Assembly: GCA_027494165.1 (NCBI GenBank)
Contig: JAOSJM010000005.1
Location: forward strand, 1,364,001-1,428,000
DNA from: Acidimicrobiia bacterium
GTDB lineage: Bacteria > Actinomycetota > Acidimicrobiia > IMCC26256 > JAOSJM01
Direction: 5' to 3'
Length of the DNA stretch: 64,000 bases
Shown: in pieces, positions 36,288 to 48,530 of the stretch
Position numbering within the stretch: the stretch's first letter is position 1
How the letters are laid out: every line of letters starts with the position of its first letter
The notes under the pieces: model-generated
The model's database searches: none
The model's input: only the letters and a program-made list of their open reading frames with translations
Told to the model about the DNA's origin: nothing
Translations under genes and position numbers: made by a program

Positions 36288-36633
36288 CCGCCGGGCGAGG
36301 TCGGCGGGGGGTGGCCGCGCGGGAGGCGACGAGCCGGTCCCGCTCACCGACAGCCTGGCTCGGGTGGCCCACGAGCTGGGGTTGGCCGACCCGGGGACGC
36401 TCGCGGTCGTGACGGGCGGGTGGGACGACCTCGTGGGCGGCGCCCTCGCGACGCACGCCCGGCCGCGCTCGCTGCGGGCCGGCGTGCTCGTGGTGGAGGT
36501 CGACGGCGCCCAGTGGGCGACGGAGCTGCGCTACCTCGAGGCGGCCCTCCTGGAGCGGCTGGCCTCCGTCGTGGGCGAGGGGGTGGTGACCGGCCTGCGG
36601 GTCGTCGTGGGCCACGCCGGGCCGCCCGCCTGA
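36284..36633 (+). CDS. dciA: DciA-like DUF721 protein (frameshifted)
   Basis: GTG overlapping the recF stop. A basic N-terminus (VTAGRGRRG) changes frame at a G6 run (36306-36311), then PLTDSLARVAHELGLADPG, GGWDDLVGGALATHARP and LVVEVDGAQWATELRYLE give the DUF721 core. About 116 residues if one G is missing. DciA is the helicase operator that replaces DnaC in most bacteria, and the helicase itself (dnaB) is at the left edge. In Mycobacterium the homologue is Rv0004, between recF and gyrB. Confidence 0.82.
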
Positions 36634-36705
36634 AGGCCGGCGCCGGGAGGGCGCACCCGGCCCGGCGCGGTGCGCGCGGTCCGGGGCGTTCGCGGCGTCG
36701 TCTGG

Positions 36706-36711
36706 TACACT
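36706..36711 (+). promoter_or_regulatory. gyrB -10 box TACACT
   Basis: TACACT lies 95 bases before gyrB. The leader contains a short open frame starting at the ATGs 36714/36726 and ending with TAG at 36798-36800, 6 bases before the gyrB GTG. Confidence 0.45.
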
Positions 36712-36800
36712 CGATGGGTAAGGTCATGGGCTCTGACCTGGACTTTCCCCCGGAGAGCGCCGCCCGTCGGGCCCACCGTCCGTCCCCCCGAGCGAGGTAG

Positions 36801-38708
<1,908 letters not shown>

Positions 38709-38798
38709 GGGCGGTCCGGAGGATGCCCGTGCGACCCGCGCCGGCCGGCGGGCGCGGTCCGGGCCGAGCCCGCTGACGAGGAGGAAGGCCACAACCGC

Positions 38799-41261
38799 AT
38801 GCCCGACGACGGGATCCAGCAGACGCTGGGGAACATCGAGCCGATCGAGATCCAGGAAGAGATGGAGCGCTCCTTCCTGGACTACGCCATGTCGGTCATC
38901 ACCTCGCGGGCCCTGCCCGACGCCCGCGACGGCCTGAAGCCCGTGCACCGCCGGATCCTCTACGGGATGTACGAGCAGGGGCTGCGTCCCGACCGCCCAC
39001 ACAAGAAGTGCGCCCAGGCCGTGGGACAGGTGATGTCCTTCTACCACCCGCACGGGGACTCCGCGATCTACGACGCGCTGGCCCGCATGGCCCAGGACTT
39101 CTCGTTGCGGTACCCGCTGGTCGACGGGCACGGGAACTTCGGTTCCCCCGATCCCAACGACCGCCCGGCGGCCATGCGCTACACCGAGTCCCGGCTGGCC
39201 CCGCTCGCGATGGAGCTCCTCGGGGAGATCGACGAGGACACGGTCGACTTCGCCGAGACCTACGACGGGCAGAACCGCGAGCCCGCCGTGCTCCCGGCCC
39301 GGTTCCCCAACCTGCTGGTCAACGGGGTCGGGGGATCGCGGTCGGCATGGCCACGAACATCCCACCGCACAACCTGCGGGAGATCGTCGACGCGGCCCTG
39401 CACGTGCTCGACCACCCCGACGCCACCGCCGACGACCTGCTCCAGCACGTGCAGGGCCCCGACTTCCCCACGGGCGGCCTGATCCTGGGGCGGTCGGGCA
39501 TCCTCGACGCGTACCGGACCGGGCGGGGCTCGGTCCGGATGCGCGCGGTCGCGGAGATCGAGGAGGACCGTCGCGGCGCGCAGCGGATCGTGGTGTCGGC
39601 GGTCCCCTACCAGACGTCGGTCGAGGTGATCGGCCAGAAGGTCGCAGAGCTCGTGAACGACCGGAGGGTCGAGGGGATCCGTGACGTCCGCAACGAGTCG
39701 TCGGGTGACCGGGTGCGTCTGGTCGTCGAGCTCAAGCGCGACGCCAACGCCCAGGTCGTGCTCAACCAGCTCTACAAGCACACGCCGATGCAGACGACGT
39801 TCGCGGTCCACATGCTGGCGCTCGTCGACGGCGTCCCGCGGCTGCTGAACCTGGCCCAGATGGTGGGGGTCTACGTCGGCCACCGGGTCGAGGTCGTGCG
39901 GCGCCGCAGCGAGTACCGGCTGGGCAAGGCGCGCGACCGCGCCCACATCGTCGAGGGCCTCCTGCGCGCCCTCGACATGATCGACGCCATCATCGCCCTC
40001 ATCCGGGGATCCGAGGACGCCGAGGCAGCCCGCGAGGGCCTGATGGCCGAGCCGTTCTCCTTCTCCGAGGTGCAGGCGCGCCACATCCTCGACATGCAGC
40101 TCCGGCGGCTGGCCCAGCTCGAGGGCCGGAAGCTGCAGGAGGAGCACGACGAGCTGCTCGCCACCATCGCCGGGCTCGAGGCGATCCTGGCCGACGAGGC
40201 GAAGCTGCGCGGCGTCGTCAAGGAGGAGCTCACCGACGTGCGGGACCGGTTCGGCGACGACCGTCGCACGCTGGTCACGATCGACACCGGCGAGCTCGAC
40301 GAGCTCGACCTCATCGAGGACGAGGAGGTCGTCGTCGTCCTCTCCCACAAGGGCTACGTGAAGACCGTGAGCGCCGACGCGTTCCGGCGCCAGGGGCGCG
40401 GTGGCCGGGGGTGTGGCCGGGGCGAAGCTGCGCGAGGAGGACCACGTCGAGCACCTGCTCGCCACCACCGCGCACTCGTACCTGCTGTTCTTCTCGAACC
40501 GGGGAAGGGTGTACCGGATCCGGGCCCACGAGATCCCGATGAAGGACCGCACGGCCCGCGGCACCGCGCTCGTGAACCTGATCCCCCTCCAGCCCGGTGA
40601 GCGGATCCAGGCCATCATCGACACCCGCACCTACGAGGAGGGTGCCTACCTGTTCTTCGCCACCCGGCAGGGGATCGTGAAGAAGACCCGCATGGGCGAG
40701 TACGACTCGTCGCTGCGCACGGGGCTCATCGCGATCAACCTCCGTGACGACGACGAGCTGGTGAGGGTCATCCAGACGAGCGGGAGCGACGAGATCATCA
40801 TGGTGTCCCGCAACGGCATGGCCATCCGGTTCTCCGAGGACGACGTCCGGCCGATGGGGCGGGCGACCGCCGGCGTTCGGGGCATGAGGCTCCGGCCCGG
40901 CGACGCGGTCGTGAGCTGCGCCGTGGCCACCGACGAGGGGGTCATGCTCTTCGTCAGCTCGAGCGGGCACGGCAAGCGGACCGCGCTGGCGCACTTCCAC
41001 CGGCAGGGCCGCGGCGGCCAGGGGGTCCGTGGCATGAAGATGACGGCCGCGCGTGGCGAGGTCGTGGCCGCGTTTACCGTTGGGCCCGACGAGGAGATCC
41101 TCGTGTTCTCCTCCAGTGGAAATATCATTCGCATGGGAGTCGACGAGATCTCCTCCCAGGGACGTGACGCGACCGGCGTGCGAGTGGCGAGGCTCGCCGA
41201 GGGCGAGACGGTGGTCGCGGTGGCTCCGGTGCTCGAGACCGACGAGGGAGAGGACGCCTAG
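38799..41261 (+). CDS. gyrA: DNA gyrase subunit A (two frameshifts)
   Basis: About 820 residues. It starts with the catalytic core [20 protein letters not shown]; the quinolone region [17 protein letters not shown] is wild-type at the key Ser and Asp, and the catalytic Tyr is in MRYTESRLA. The C-terminal beta-propeller contains the GyrA box [11 protein letters not shown]. Frames change at G5 39330-39334 (NGVGG to [13 protein letters not shown]) and at G5 40407-40411 (RGGRG to [12 protein letters not shown]); one base added and one removed restore the gene. Essential, so these breaks cannot be real unless bypassed. Confidence 0.94.
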
Positions 41262-41267
41262 CGGACC

Positions 41268-41723
41268 ATGGGCCTGGCCGTCGGGCAAGCGAAGGAGACC
41301 AAGCGGTCCCGCCGCAAGCAGCGGACCGTGGTGGTGGCCGCGGGGCGGACCGGGCCGCAGGAGCGGCGGTACCGCCAGAAGGTCAAGAAGGTCGACCTCT
41401 GGTCGGTGCTGAAGCTGTCACTGTGCTTCTACTTCTGCGCGTTGGTGGTGACGATCCTGGCCGGCGTCGTCCTGTGGCTCGTGGCGTCGGGGTTCGGGGT
41501 CATCGAGAACGTCGAGGACTTCATGCGGGAGCTCCTCAGCTCCGAGGACTTCGAGTTCCTCTCCTCGACGATCCTCGAGGGCGCGGCGCTCATCGGCCTC
41601 GTGCTGGTCGCGCTCATGACGATCATCACCGTGCTCGCCGCCGCCCTCTACAACCTGTTCTCCGAGATGGTCGGCGGCCTGGAGGTCACGGTCGTCGAGG
41701 ACGAGGACGCCCACGCGGTCTGA
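41268..41723 (+). CDS. DUF3566 membrane protein
   Basis: 151 residues. Basic N-terminus, then DLWSVLKLSLCFYFCALVV and a second helix LIGLVLVALMTIITVLAAAL flanking VIENVEDFMRELLSSEDFEF. This matches DUF3566 proteins always found after gyrA in actinobacteria (Rv0007 position). Function unknown; it lies 6 bases after gyrA. Confidence 0.88.
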   Translation: MGLAVGQAKETKRSRRKQRTVVVAAGRTGPQERRYRQKVKKVDLWSVLKLSLCFYFCALVVTILAGVVLWLVASGFGVIENVEDFMRELLSSEDFEFLSSTILEGAALIGLVLVALMTIITVLAAALYNLFSEMVGGLEVTVVEDEDAHAV

Positions 41724-41779
41724 GCGGGGCGCCTCCCCGGGCGCCGGTCGTGCCCGGGGGAGCCGGGGAGCGGGGCTGG

Positions 41780-41785
41780 TACGAT
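41780..41785 (+). promoter_or_regulatory. tRNA-Ile promoter -10 box TACGAT
   Basis: TACGAT lies 11 bases before the mature 5' end of the tRNA. Confidence 0.45.
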
Positions 41786-41796
41786 CGGCGGGCCCC

Positions 41797-41870
<74 letters not shown>

Positions 41871-41876
41871 CCGGAT

Positions 41877-41902
41877 CGGCCCGCCGGAGCACCGGCGGGC
41901 CG
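41877..41902 (+). terminator. Strong GC hairpin after tRNA-Ile
   Basis: 11-bp perfect stem (cggcccgccgg/ccggcgggccg) with a 4-base loop, 6 bases after the tRNA. No T run. The 182 bases that follow show no gene. Confidence 0.6.
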
Positions 41903-42084
41903 TCGCGCGCCGGGGGTCGGTCGTCCCCGTCCCTCGCCGGCGCCCGGGGCCCGCCCTGCGCACGCCGTGGAGGGGATCCCGAGCCCGCGGACCCCGGGGC
42001 CGGAGACCCTTCGGCCCGATCCGCGGCGGGAGCTCCCCGGCCGATCGATCCCGGCACCACGAGGCGGGGCAGGGCGAAAATCGT

Positions 42085-42113
42085 TTGACTATGACGATCG
42101 GTCTACCTACACT
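42085..42113 (+). promoter_or_regulatory. Strong promoter TTGACT-17-TACACT with overlapping duplicated operator-like sequence
   Basis: -35 TTGACT (42085-42090) and -10 TACACT (42108-42113) are 17 bases apart, near-consensus. The predicted start coincides with the ATG at 42120 (leaderless). The 21 bases at 42086-42106 recur at 42121-42141 with one mismatch, one copy in the promoter and one over the first codons. Each contains an imperfect dyad around GAYCGGTC. Confidence 0.65.
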
Positions 42114-42119
42114 GAGCCC

Positions 42120-42356
42120 ATGACTATGACGACCGGTCTACAGGAAGACCTGGCCCGGGAGACGGCCGCCGAGGGCGCGGACGACGGCGGATGGTGGGGA
42201 CGGTTCGTCAGCGACGAGCGCGGGCTCGGCGCGTGGTCGACGTCCGGCGCCTTCTCGCTGCCGTCGGAAGCCCCGGCGAGCCGCCGGCTCCCCGGTGGGG
42301 AGCGCTACGCGGTGGCCGACGCGCTCACCCGGGCGATGGCGCTCCGTCCGTTCTGA
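42120..42356 (+). CDS. Small protein of unknown function from a leaderless-type promoter
   Basis: 78 residues, MTMTTGLQEDLARETAAEG, then GWWGRFVSDERGLGAWSTSG and a C-terminus GERYAVADALTRAMALRPF. Soluble, acidic in the first third. No family recognised. The case for a real gene is the near-consensus promoter whose start falls on the ATG. Confidence 0.55.
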   Translation: MTMTTGLQEDLARETAAEGADDGGWWGRFVSDERGLGAWSTSGAFSLPSEAPASRRLPGGERYAVADALTRAMALRPF

Positions 42357-42418
42357 CCCGCGCCGTGCCGGTCGCGGTGGCCCGTCGGGATCCCTCGGGT
42401 CCCGGGCCCGCGCACCGG

Positions 42419-42424
42419 TAGACT
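42419..42424 (+). promoter_or_regulatory. -10 box TAGACT with leaderless spacing
   Basis: Ends 7 bases before the GTG at 42432. Confidence 0.45.
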
Positions 42425-42431
42425 CGCCGGC

Positions 42432-42568
42432 GTGAAAGCCGTGCGCCGTGGACTCCTGGTTGCCGCCCTCGCCGTGCTCGTCGGCCTCGCGGTGAAGCTC
42501 CGGGGGAAGGGCGGCACGCCCCCAGGAGCGGGGGCTGGCGGGAGCTCGAGGGTCCCGAGTTCCGGTGA
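42432..42568 (+). CDS. Small single-helix membrane protein (frameshifted)
   Basis: Starts VKAVRRGLLVAALAVLVGLA (one membrane helix) and continues KLRGKGGTPPGA. If the G5 run at 42530-42534 is really six bases, the frame ends GGWRELEGPEFR with a TGA that overlaps the next GTG, giving about 45 residues. Without repair the frame runs on as low-complexity sequence through the next gene. Function unknown. Confidence 0.6.
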
Positions 42569-43572
42569 GCGTCGTCCTGGTCGCGGGCGCGGGCGCCGTC
42601 GGCGTCCGGGCGGCGCGCCAGCTCGTCGAGACCCCCGGCGTCGAGAAGGTGGTCGTCGCCGAGCGCCGGGGTCACCGGGGTGAGGCCGTCGCCCGTGCCC
42701 TGGGGGACCGGGGCGAGGCGCTCCGCTGGCGGGCCGGGGACCCGTTGCCCGACGGGCTCGACGTCGTCGTGTCGGCCCTCCCGACGCCCGCCGACGTCCG
42801 CGCGCTGAGCCAGGCCGTCGAGGCCGGGGTCCCGGCCGTGTCCTCGGCCGACGACCACCGGGGGCTCGAACAGCTCCTCGGCCTCGACGGCGCGGCACGA
42901 GCGGCCGGGGTCGGCGTGCTCGTGGGGTGCGGCCTGGCCCCGGGGCTGGCCGACGTGCTCGCCCGCCACGCCGCCGGGGCCCTCGACGAGGTCGACGAGG
43001 TCCACGTGGCCCGCTGCGGCGCCGCGGGGCGGGCTTCGGTGGCGGCCGTGGAACGAGCCCTGCACGAGCGGCCCGTCGACTGGGTCGAGGGTGGGTGGCG
43101 CACCGGGCGCCGCCCGACGCGCGAGCTGGTGTGGTTCCCCGACCCGGTGGGTGCCCAGGAGTGCGCGACGACCCCCGACGGGGTGGCGCTGCTCGTGCGG
43201 GCCTTCCCGGGCCTGGCCCGGGCGTCGGTCCGTCTCGGCGAGCCGCCCCGTTCCTCTCGCTGGCGCCGGCCGGGGGCCCGGCGGCACCACGACGAGTCCT
43301 CGTGGGGAGCGGTGCGGGTCGAGGTCTGGGGCCGGCGGGGGACCGCCCGGGAGGTCGTGGTCTACGGGGTCATCGAGCGGACCGCGGTGGCCGCCGGCAC
43401 GGTGCTGGCCGTGGCCGCGGCGACGCTGGCGGGCCTGGTGCCCGGCGCGGGACCGGGGCTCGCCCCCGGGGTCCACGGCCTGGCCGAGGCCGTCGCCCCC
43501 GTCCCGTTCCTCGCCGAGCTCTCCCACCGGGGCGTGAAGGCCGCGGTGTTCGAGGGCGTCGGCGTGCACTGA
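42565..43572 (+). CDS. Saccharopine dehydrogenase-like NAD(P)-binding protein
   Basis: 335 residues. Rossmann motif VVLVAGAGAVGVRAARQLVE at the N-terminus, then VVVSALPTPADV and AGVPAVSSADDHRG, the pattern of the Sacchrp_dh_NADP domain. The central GVLVGCGLAPGLADVLARHA is also seen in this superfamily. The C-terminal third is Gly/Ala-rich and poorly conserved. Substrate unknown. The GTG start probably overlaps the stop of the small membrane protein. Confidence 0.8.
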   Translation: MSVVLVAGAGAVGVRAARQLVETPGVEKVVVAERRGHRGEAVARALGDRGEALRWRAGDPLPDGLDVVVSALPTPADVRALSQAVEAGVPAVSSADDHRGLEQLLGLDGAARAAGVGVLVGCGLAPGLADVLARHAAGALDEVDEVHVARCGAAGRASVAAVERALHERPVDWVEGGWRTGRRPTRELVWFPDPVGAQECATTPDGVALLVRAFPGLARASVRLGEPPRSSRWRRPGARRHHDESSWGAVRVEVWGRRGTAREVVVYGVIERTAVAAGTVLAVAAATLAGLVPGAGPGLAPGVHGLAEAVAPVPFLAELSHRGVKAAVFEGVGVH

Positions 43573-43663
43573 GCGCCGCCCCACCCGGCCCGGGCGTCCC
43601 GCGAGCCGGGCGGGATCGCGATACCGCCCGGGGCACGGGCCTATCGGGCCGCTCCGAGGACGC

Positions 43664-43680
43664 ATCTCAGCTGTTGAGAT
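43664..43680. promoter_or_regulatory. Inverted repeat ATCTCA-n5-TGAGAT
   Basis: 6-bp arms in the 202-base gap between two convergent genes. Could be an operator or part of a terminator; nothing else is seen in the gap except a GC dyad at about 43583-43611. Confidence 0.3.
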
Positions 43681-43774
43681 CGCCCCGTTCGGCCGGCGAT
43701 CCCGGGTCGCCCGAGCGCTTCGTGGAGGGCGAACCCCTGTGGGTCCGGCCTGCGGCGCGCGGTGGCGCGCGGGT

Positions 43775-44746
43775 TCAGGACCCGGACCGGATCACCGGCT
43801 CGTCGACCACGTGCACCTCGCCGTCGATCGCGATCCGCGAGGTGGTCGAGCCGGTCCCGGCGGGTACCTCGACGGTGACGACCGCCCGACCTTGATCGTC
43901 GGTGGTGGCCTGCCCGTGGCGAGCGTCCTCGGAGCCGGGAGGCTCGCCGATCGTGGCGTTCACGACCTGCCCCACCACGGGAGCGCCGTTCGAATCGAGG
44001 ACGACCACGACCAGGTCGACGGTCTGGCCGGCCGTCATGGTTCGTGGCCCCGTGTAGCTCACGAGCGCTCCGGTGGAGGTGATCAACTCCGTGATCTGGG
44101 TGTCGTCGCTCTCGGCTGCCTCTTCCGCCACTTCGTCGCGCGTCGGCTCGTCCGACGGTTCGAGCGCCGAGGACGTGGAGGCGGTCGATCCGTCGGCCTC
44201 CTCGGCGGTTCCGCTCTCGTCGCCTCCACCGAGGAGGACGAGGAGGAGGACGAGGAGGCCCAGAGCACCCAGGGTTGCCGCGGCGACGACCACCCATGCC
44301 CGTCCCGAGCCGCCGGAGCCACGCGGCTCGCCCTCGGCGTCCTCACGCGGGGCGTCGTCGCCGGGAACGAAGCCGCTTCCCACCGGGTAGGTGATCTCGC
44401 CGGCGATCTGCTCCTCCGGAGGCAACGTGCGGCTGAGCTCGCGCCAGATGGCGAGCTGCTCGTCCGCCCGACGGCACCAGATCTTGGCCTCGAGGGACAA
44501 CCGTTGCCAGCGGTCGAGGAAGCCGACCGGGCCGCCGGCGGGAAAGGATCCCGGCTCGGGTCTCAGCCAGTCCTCGAGCGCGTGCCACGCCCGTCCGAAC
44601 CGCCAGAAGTCGTCGTGGGGGACGTTGTCCGACCACTCGGGGAAGTCGCCGTAGATCTCGTCGAGAGACTCGAGTCGGGGGCCGTAGCGGCTCGTGACCC
44701 ACTCGTCCAGCTCTTCCTCGGTCCAGTTCCCCTCCGAGTCGGGCAC
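43775..44746 (-). CDS. Membrane-anchored protein with extracellular Ig-like domain
   Basis: 323 residues. The GTG start has GGGAGG 7 bases upstream. Cytoplasmic acidic N-terminus (WTEEELDEWVTSRYGPRLES), an Asp/Glu-rich linker, one membrane helix (VVVAAATLGALGLLVLLLVL), an Asp/Glu/Ser-rich stalk and a C-terminal beta domain (TAGQTVDLVVVVLDSNGAPV, TTDDQGRAVVTVEVPAGTGS) of the bacterial Ig-like (Big_1) type. Inside-out topology. Function unknown. TAGAGT at 44786-44781 is a -10 candidate. Confidence 0.75.
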   Translation of the reverse strand: MPDSEGNWTEEELDEWVTSRYGPRLESLDEIYGDFPEWSDNVPHDDFWRFGRAWHALEDWLRPEPGSFPAGGPVGFLDRWQRLSLEAKIWCRRADEQLAIWRELSRTLPPEEQIAGEITYPVGSGFVPGDDAPREDAEGEPRGSGGSGRAWVVVAAATLGALGLLVLLLVLLGGGDESGTAEEADGSTASTSSALEPSDEPTRDEVAEEAAESDDTQITELITSTGALVSYTGPRTMTAGQTVDLVVVVLDSNGAPVVGQVVNATIGEPPGSEDARHGQATTDDQGRAVVTVEVPAGTGSTTSRIAIDGEVHVVDEPVIRSGS

Positions 44747-44798
44747 CGGTCGGCCTCCCTGTTCCGCCGCGTCGCCGGGGACTCTACCGATACCGGCG

Positions 44799-45026
44799 TC
44801 ACCGCCGAGCGGGGCCCGGCAACCGGCGTCGTCGTCCCGGTCCCGGCGAGGCCTCGACGTCGGTGCTCTCCCGGGTCGCCACGGTCGGTCGTTCGGCCGC
44901 GTCGATCCGGCGACGGTCGCGCCCGGCGAACGTGTGATCGACCCGTGGCGCGACCGCCGCCGGGTCGGCGTGGAGCAGCTCGCGGAGGCGCTCGACCCGG
45001 CCGTCTTCGGTGCCCGGGTCGTGCAC
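44799..45026 (-). CDS. Possible small protein or gene remnant
   Basis: 75-codon frame with strong GC at third positions (VHDPGTEDGRVERLRELLHA, then DHTFAGRDRR). No family recognised and no clear ribosome site. It lies next to the broken integrase and may be a remnant of the gene interrupted at the element's left edge. The rest of 44747-45099 shows nothing. Confidence 0.3.
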   Translation of the reverse strand: MHDPGTEDGRVERLRELLHADPAAVAPRVDHTFAGRDRRRIDAAERPTVATRESTDVEASPGPGRRRRLPGPARR

Positions 45027-45099
45027 GAGCCGAGGACGGAATCAGGGGCCCACCCCGGCCCGGGTGCCTGGCTGCGCTGGGCTGGGCCCACCGGGTGGT

Positions 45100-45734
45100 G
45101 ATGCGCCTGGCGCGAAGATCGACCCGCCCGACCCGGAGCGCGCAGATCTCGCCGGGCGCATTCCCGTGTAGGCGGCGAGGCGGACGAGGGTCCGGTACCG
45201 GACGTCGATAGCGGCGGCGAGGAGCTCGATCTGCTCGGCGGTCAGGTACACCATCTCGGCCTTGGGTGATGCGGGGACGCGTGCCCCGTCACAAGGATTG
45301 GAGCGGATCGCACCCTCGGCTCGCGCGGTTGCCAACACGAGGCGCAGGACCTGCGCGCCGACCGCACGGTGCCAGGAGCGGCCCCGGCAGCGACGCGTTC
45401 GGCGATGAAGCGCCGAACGTCGGCGGGACGGATCGCGTTGACTGGCTCGTCGGCGAAGCTGGGCAGGACGTGGACTCGCAGGACCGATTCGTAGTGGGCG
45501 TAGGTCTTGGGCCGGACGTGGGCAGTCCCTGCGAGCCAGTCGGATGCCCATGCCGCGAAGGGTCGTCGACCGAGGGTCGGGTCGACGTAGTCACCGCGGT
45601 TCAGCTGGTTCTTGACCGTGGTGAGCCACCGGTCCGCCTCGGTGCGGGTGCGGTGGTGCTTGACGCGCTCACGGCCGGCGGGGGTCGCGGTACGACGCTT
45701 CCCAGCGTCCGTTGGGCAGTCGCTTGATCGCCAT
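45100..45734 (-). pseudogene. Tyrosine recombinase (integrase), truncated and frameshifted
   Basis: The ATG start gives MAIKRLPNGRWEASYRD, then a C5 run shifts frame to AGRERVKHHRTRTEADRWL. The SAM-like core-binding domain follows (FAAWASDWLAGTAHVRPKTY, HYESVLRVHVLPSF), then the catalytic domain start AAYTGMRPGEICALRVGRVD, which includes the first catalytic Arg but needs two more frame changes. The sequence ends before the HxxR and Tyr motifs, so the 3' third is lost. It marks the left side of an integrated element. Confidence 0.85.
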
Positions 45735-45833
45735 GGGTACGGGCCTTCCGGGCACGGACCGCGAGGGTCCGAATCGAGAGGCCGACGTACGCCGCCGACG
45801 AGCGATCGCCCCATCGTGCCACGACCGTGCGCG

Positions 45834-48530
45834 CTAGAAGCCGCGCGAGGGGCCGGCACGGGCGGGTGCGCGGTGCTGCAGGTGGTCGAGGCGCCGGTTG
45901 AGCGCGTCGATCTTGGCCTGGAACTCGTCGTCGAGTGGCGGTGCGCTCGGTTCGGCCGGGCCTGTCTGCTCCACCTGGTCGTGTTGGTCTGCGGCAGGTG
46001 GGTCTTGGCCGGAGGCGTGGAGGCGGGCTTGGGTGGTGAGGGCGGAGTCGCTGCGGCGGGCCGGGTGATGATCTGGGCGAGTTGGTCGGCCGGGTTCTCG
46101 GTGCTGGAGGGGTCGGTGAGGACGGCGTGGTTGGCGGTCCGGCCGCGGGTGAGCGCGACGTAGGCGTGGTTGCGGCTGGTGGTGGGGTCGAGGACGGCGA
46201 TGCCGATGTCGACGGTGTCGCCTTGGGTGCCGTAGCCGGTGACGGCCCAGCCGAGCTCGACGTGTTCGGCGACGTACGCGGCCGGGAGGTCGACCGTGCC
46301 ACGGTCCGGGTGCGCGACGGTGAGCCTTCGGTCGGCGTGGATGTCGGTGACGGTCCAGGTGTGCCGGTTCCGAACCCGTTCCCCGGTGGTGGTGCGGAGT
46401 CGGGGGTCGTTGTGGCGGGTTGCGATCTGGTCGCCGACGTGGACGGTGGTCCCGTCGTGGAGCGGGACGCGCCGTCCGCGGCGACTGTGGAGGTGTTGGA
46501 TCTCCCGGTTGATGGTCCGGGCGGCATCGGCGTTGGTGGTGGTGATCGCGACGGTCCGTCCGGCTCTCGTGTGGTCGTGGTAGGCGCGGGCGACTTGGGT
46601 GGCGACGAGCGCGGATGCGATGTGTGGAGGCGGCCGTGCTCGAGATACGCGCCGACGGCGTCAGGGTCTCCGGCGCGGAGGGCGAGGCTGGCGGTGGCTT
46701 CCCATGGTTCGGCGAACCGGCGGGGGTCCCGAGGGTGTGGTGCGGAGGGTGTCGCACCAGTGGGCGAACACGCCACCGCGGCCGACCGCGGGAGCTGGTC
46801 GGGATCGCCGACAGCGACGAGTCGCCACCGGTGGGCGTCGACGAGTCGGGTGAGCGCGGCGAGGTCGGCGGTCGCGGTCATGGCGGTTTCGTCGAGGATC
46901 ACGGTCGTGCCCGCGGGCCAGGGTGACGGCTGGTGGTGGTGTCGGGTGAGGAACCCGGCGAGCGTGTCGGTCGGACAGAGAGCCTCGCGGGCGAGAACGT
47001 CGGCGGCTTTGCCGGACGGGGCGAGGCCGACCACCGGACGGCCGGCCGCGGTGAGTTGCTCGACGGCGCGGGCGGTGGTGTGGGTCTTGCCGGTCCCGGC
47101 AGGTCCGACCAGCAGCACGAGCGGGTCGTGACCGGCGATGGCGTCAGCTGCGGCGTGTTGCGGATCGTCGCCGGCCTCGACAGGCCGGGTGCGTGCGGTC
47201 GCCCAGGCCTGCAGGAGGTGCTCCTCGTTGAGCACGGTCCGGGTCGGAGTGCCGGTCCGTGACTGCTTCGGTGACCGGCCTGCCGTCGCGCCGGCGGGGG
47301 TGTCCTGGCCCGGTGGTTGGGGCCGAGCGGCACGCAACGCTTCTCGGCGAGCGCGGCGAGCCGGTCGATCTCGGCGACGAGCTGTTCGGCGGTTCCGGCG
47401 TGGTCGGGCGCGACGAGGGTGGAGAGGAGCTGCGCGAGGTCGGCACGCAACCAGGTCGCTGACTCCTCGGTGGCGTGCAGGGAGCGCCTCGTCGATCAGG
47501 TCCTCGTCCACCTCCCGGCCAACCGACCCATGGGCGCCGATGCGTTTGGGGACGAGGCGCCCAGGGTCGAAAACCCGACGTCGCGAGCCTCAGTGGCCCA
47601 TCGTTGGTGTGCAGCTCGGCGGCGCCGAGACCGTGGACCTTGTCCGGACGGGAGTTCAAGACGGCGTCTCGTTCGAGCCGGGCGATCGTGCGAGGGTCGG
47701 GATCTGCGTCCGCCGGGTGTTCGGCCCAGTTGCGTACGAGCTCCGCGAGCTTGGCGTCGACCTGGTGCGTCCGGTTCGGAGAAGGCGTCTCGACCGGTTC
47801 GGGGATGCAGGCGAGGTCGAACATGCCGTCGCCGCGGTCGATCCAGCCGACCCCGAGCCGGGTCGTCAGCTCTGTCCGCAAGGCGGCGTCGTAGATCCAG
47901 CCGACGCTGCGCTGCTGATACTTGAGGAACCGGGCATCCAGCGACAGCCACCGGCCGGTGAGGTCCTGACCTTGGCGGCGATGATCGCATGCGAGTGCAG
48001 CTGCGGGTCCATGGTCCGGGACGTGCTGGCGAAACACCGCTGCGGTGATCCCTCCGGTGTCGACTCCGCCACACGCCGTCGGTCCCCGGCGGGTAACGGC
48101 CCCGTGCCGCCTCGAACCAGCCCAACGCCGCGCCGATCGCCGCGCCATGGGCGGCGAGCACCTCGGCCCGCGCCGACGGGTCCGGGGTCAGGGGCCACAG
48201 GACCGACACCGACTTAGGTGCCGAGAACGTCGCGCCGAACGCGCGGCCGACCGGTGACCGAACTGGCGGCCCAACGGATCGCCAGTGACCGGATGCCTGC
48301 CCTCGAGGAGGGCGCGCAGTCTGCCGCCGGCGACCGTCGACCCAGTCCCAGCGCAGAGCCTGGCGCCACGCCAGCGGCCCGGTGGCTCGTCCGGATCCAA
48401 GTAGTAGTCGACTGGCCGCAGCCCACGCCCGGCTGCCTGCGTTCCCTCGGCGAGCCCTGCGCAGTAAGGAGCAACCCTGGCAGCTTCGCGCCGTGGCCTT
48501 CAACGTCGACCCGCATCATCAGGACCACTC
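45834..48530 (-). pseudogene. MobF relaxase-helicase (TrwC/TraA type), many frameshifts
   Basis: Read in pieces from right to left: EPPGRWRGARLCAG and RLRALLEGRHPVTGDPLG (N-terminus), FGATFSAPKSVSVLWPLT (relaxase motif), MDPQLHSHAIIAAKV (metal His motif), RWLSLDARFLKYQQR. The helicase half follows: LLVGPAGTGKTHTTARAVEQ (Walker A), AGTTVILDETAMTATADL and LVAVGDPDQLP, later VTGYGTQGDTVDIGIAVLD and NHAYVALTRGRTANHAV (final helicase motifs). At least six single-base breaks, many outside homopolymers. The family nicks and unwinds plasmid DNA for conjugation. As written it cannot make protein. Confidence 0.85.

Noticed and set aside
39330..40411. Programmed frameshifting or an intein in gyrA
   Set aside because: No intein motifs or stimulatory structure seen; both breaks are in G5 runs and are mended by one base each, as in many other genes here.
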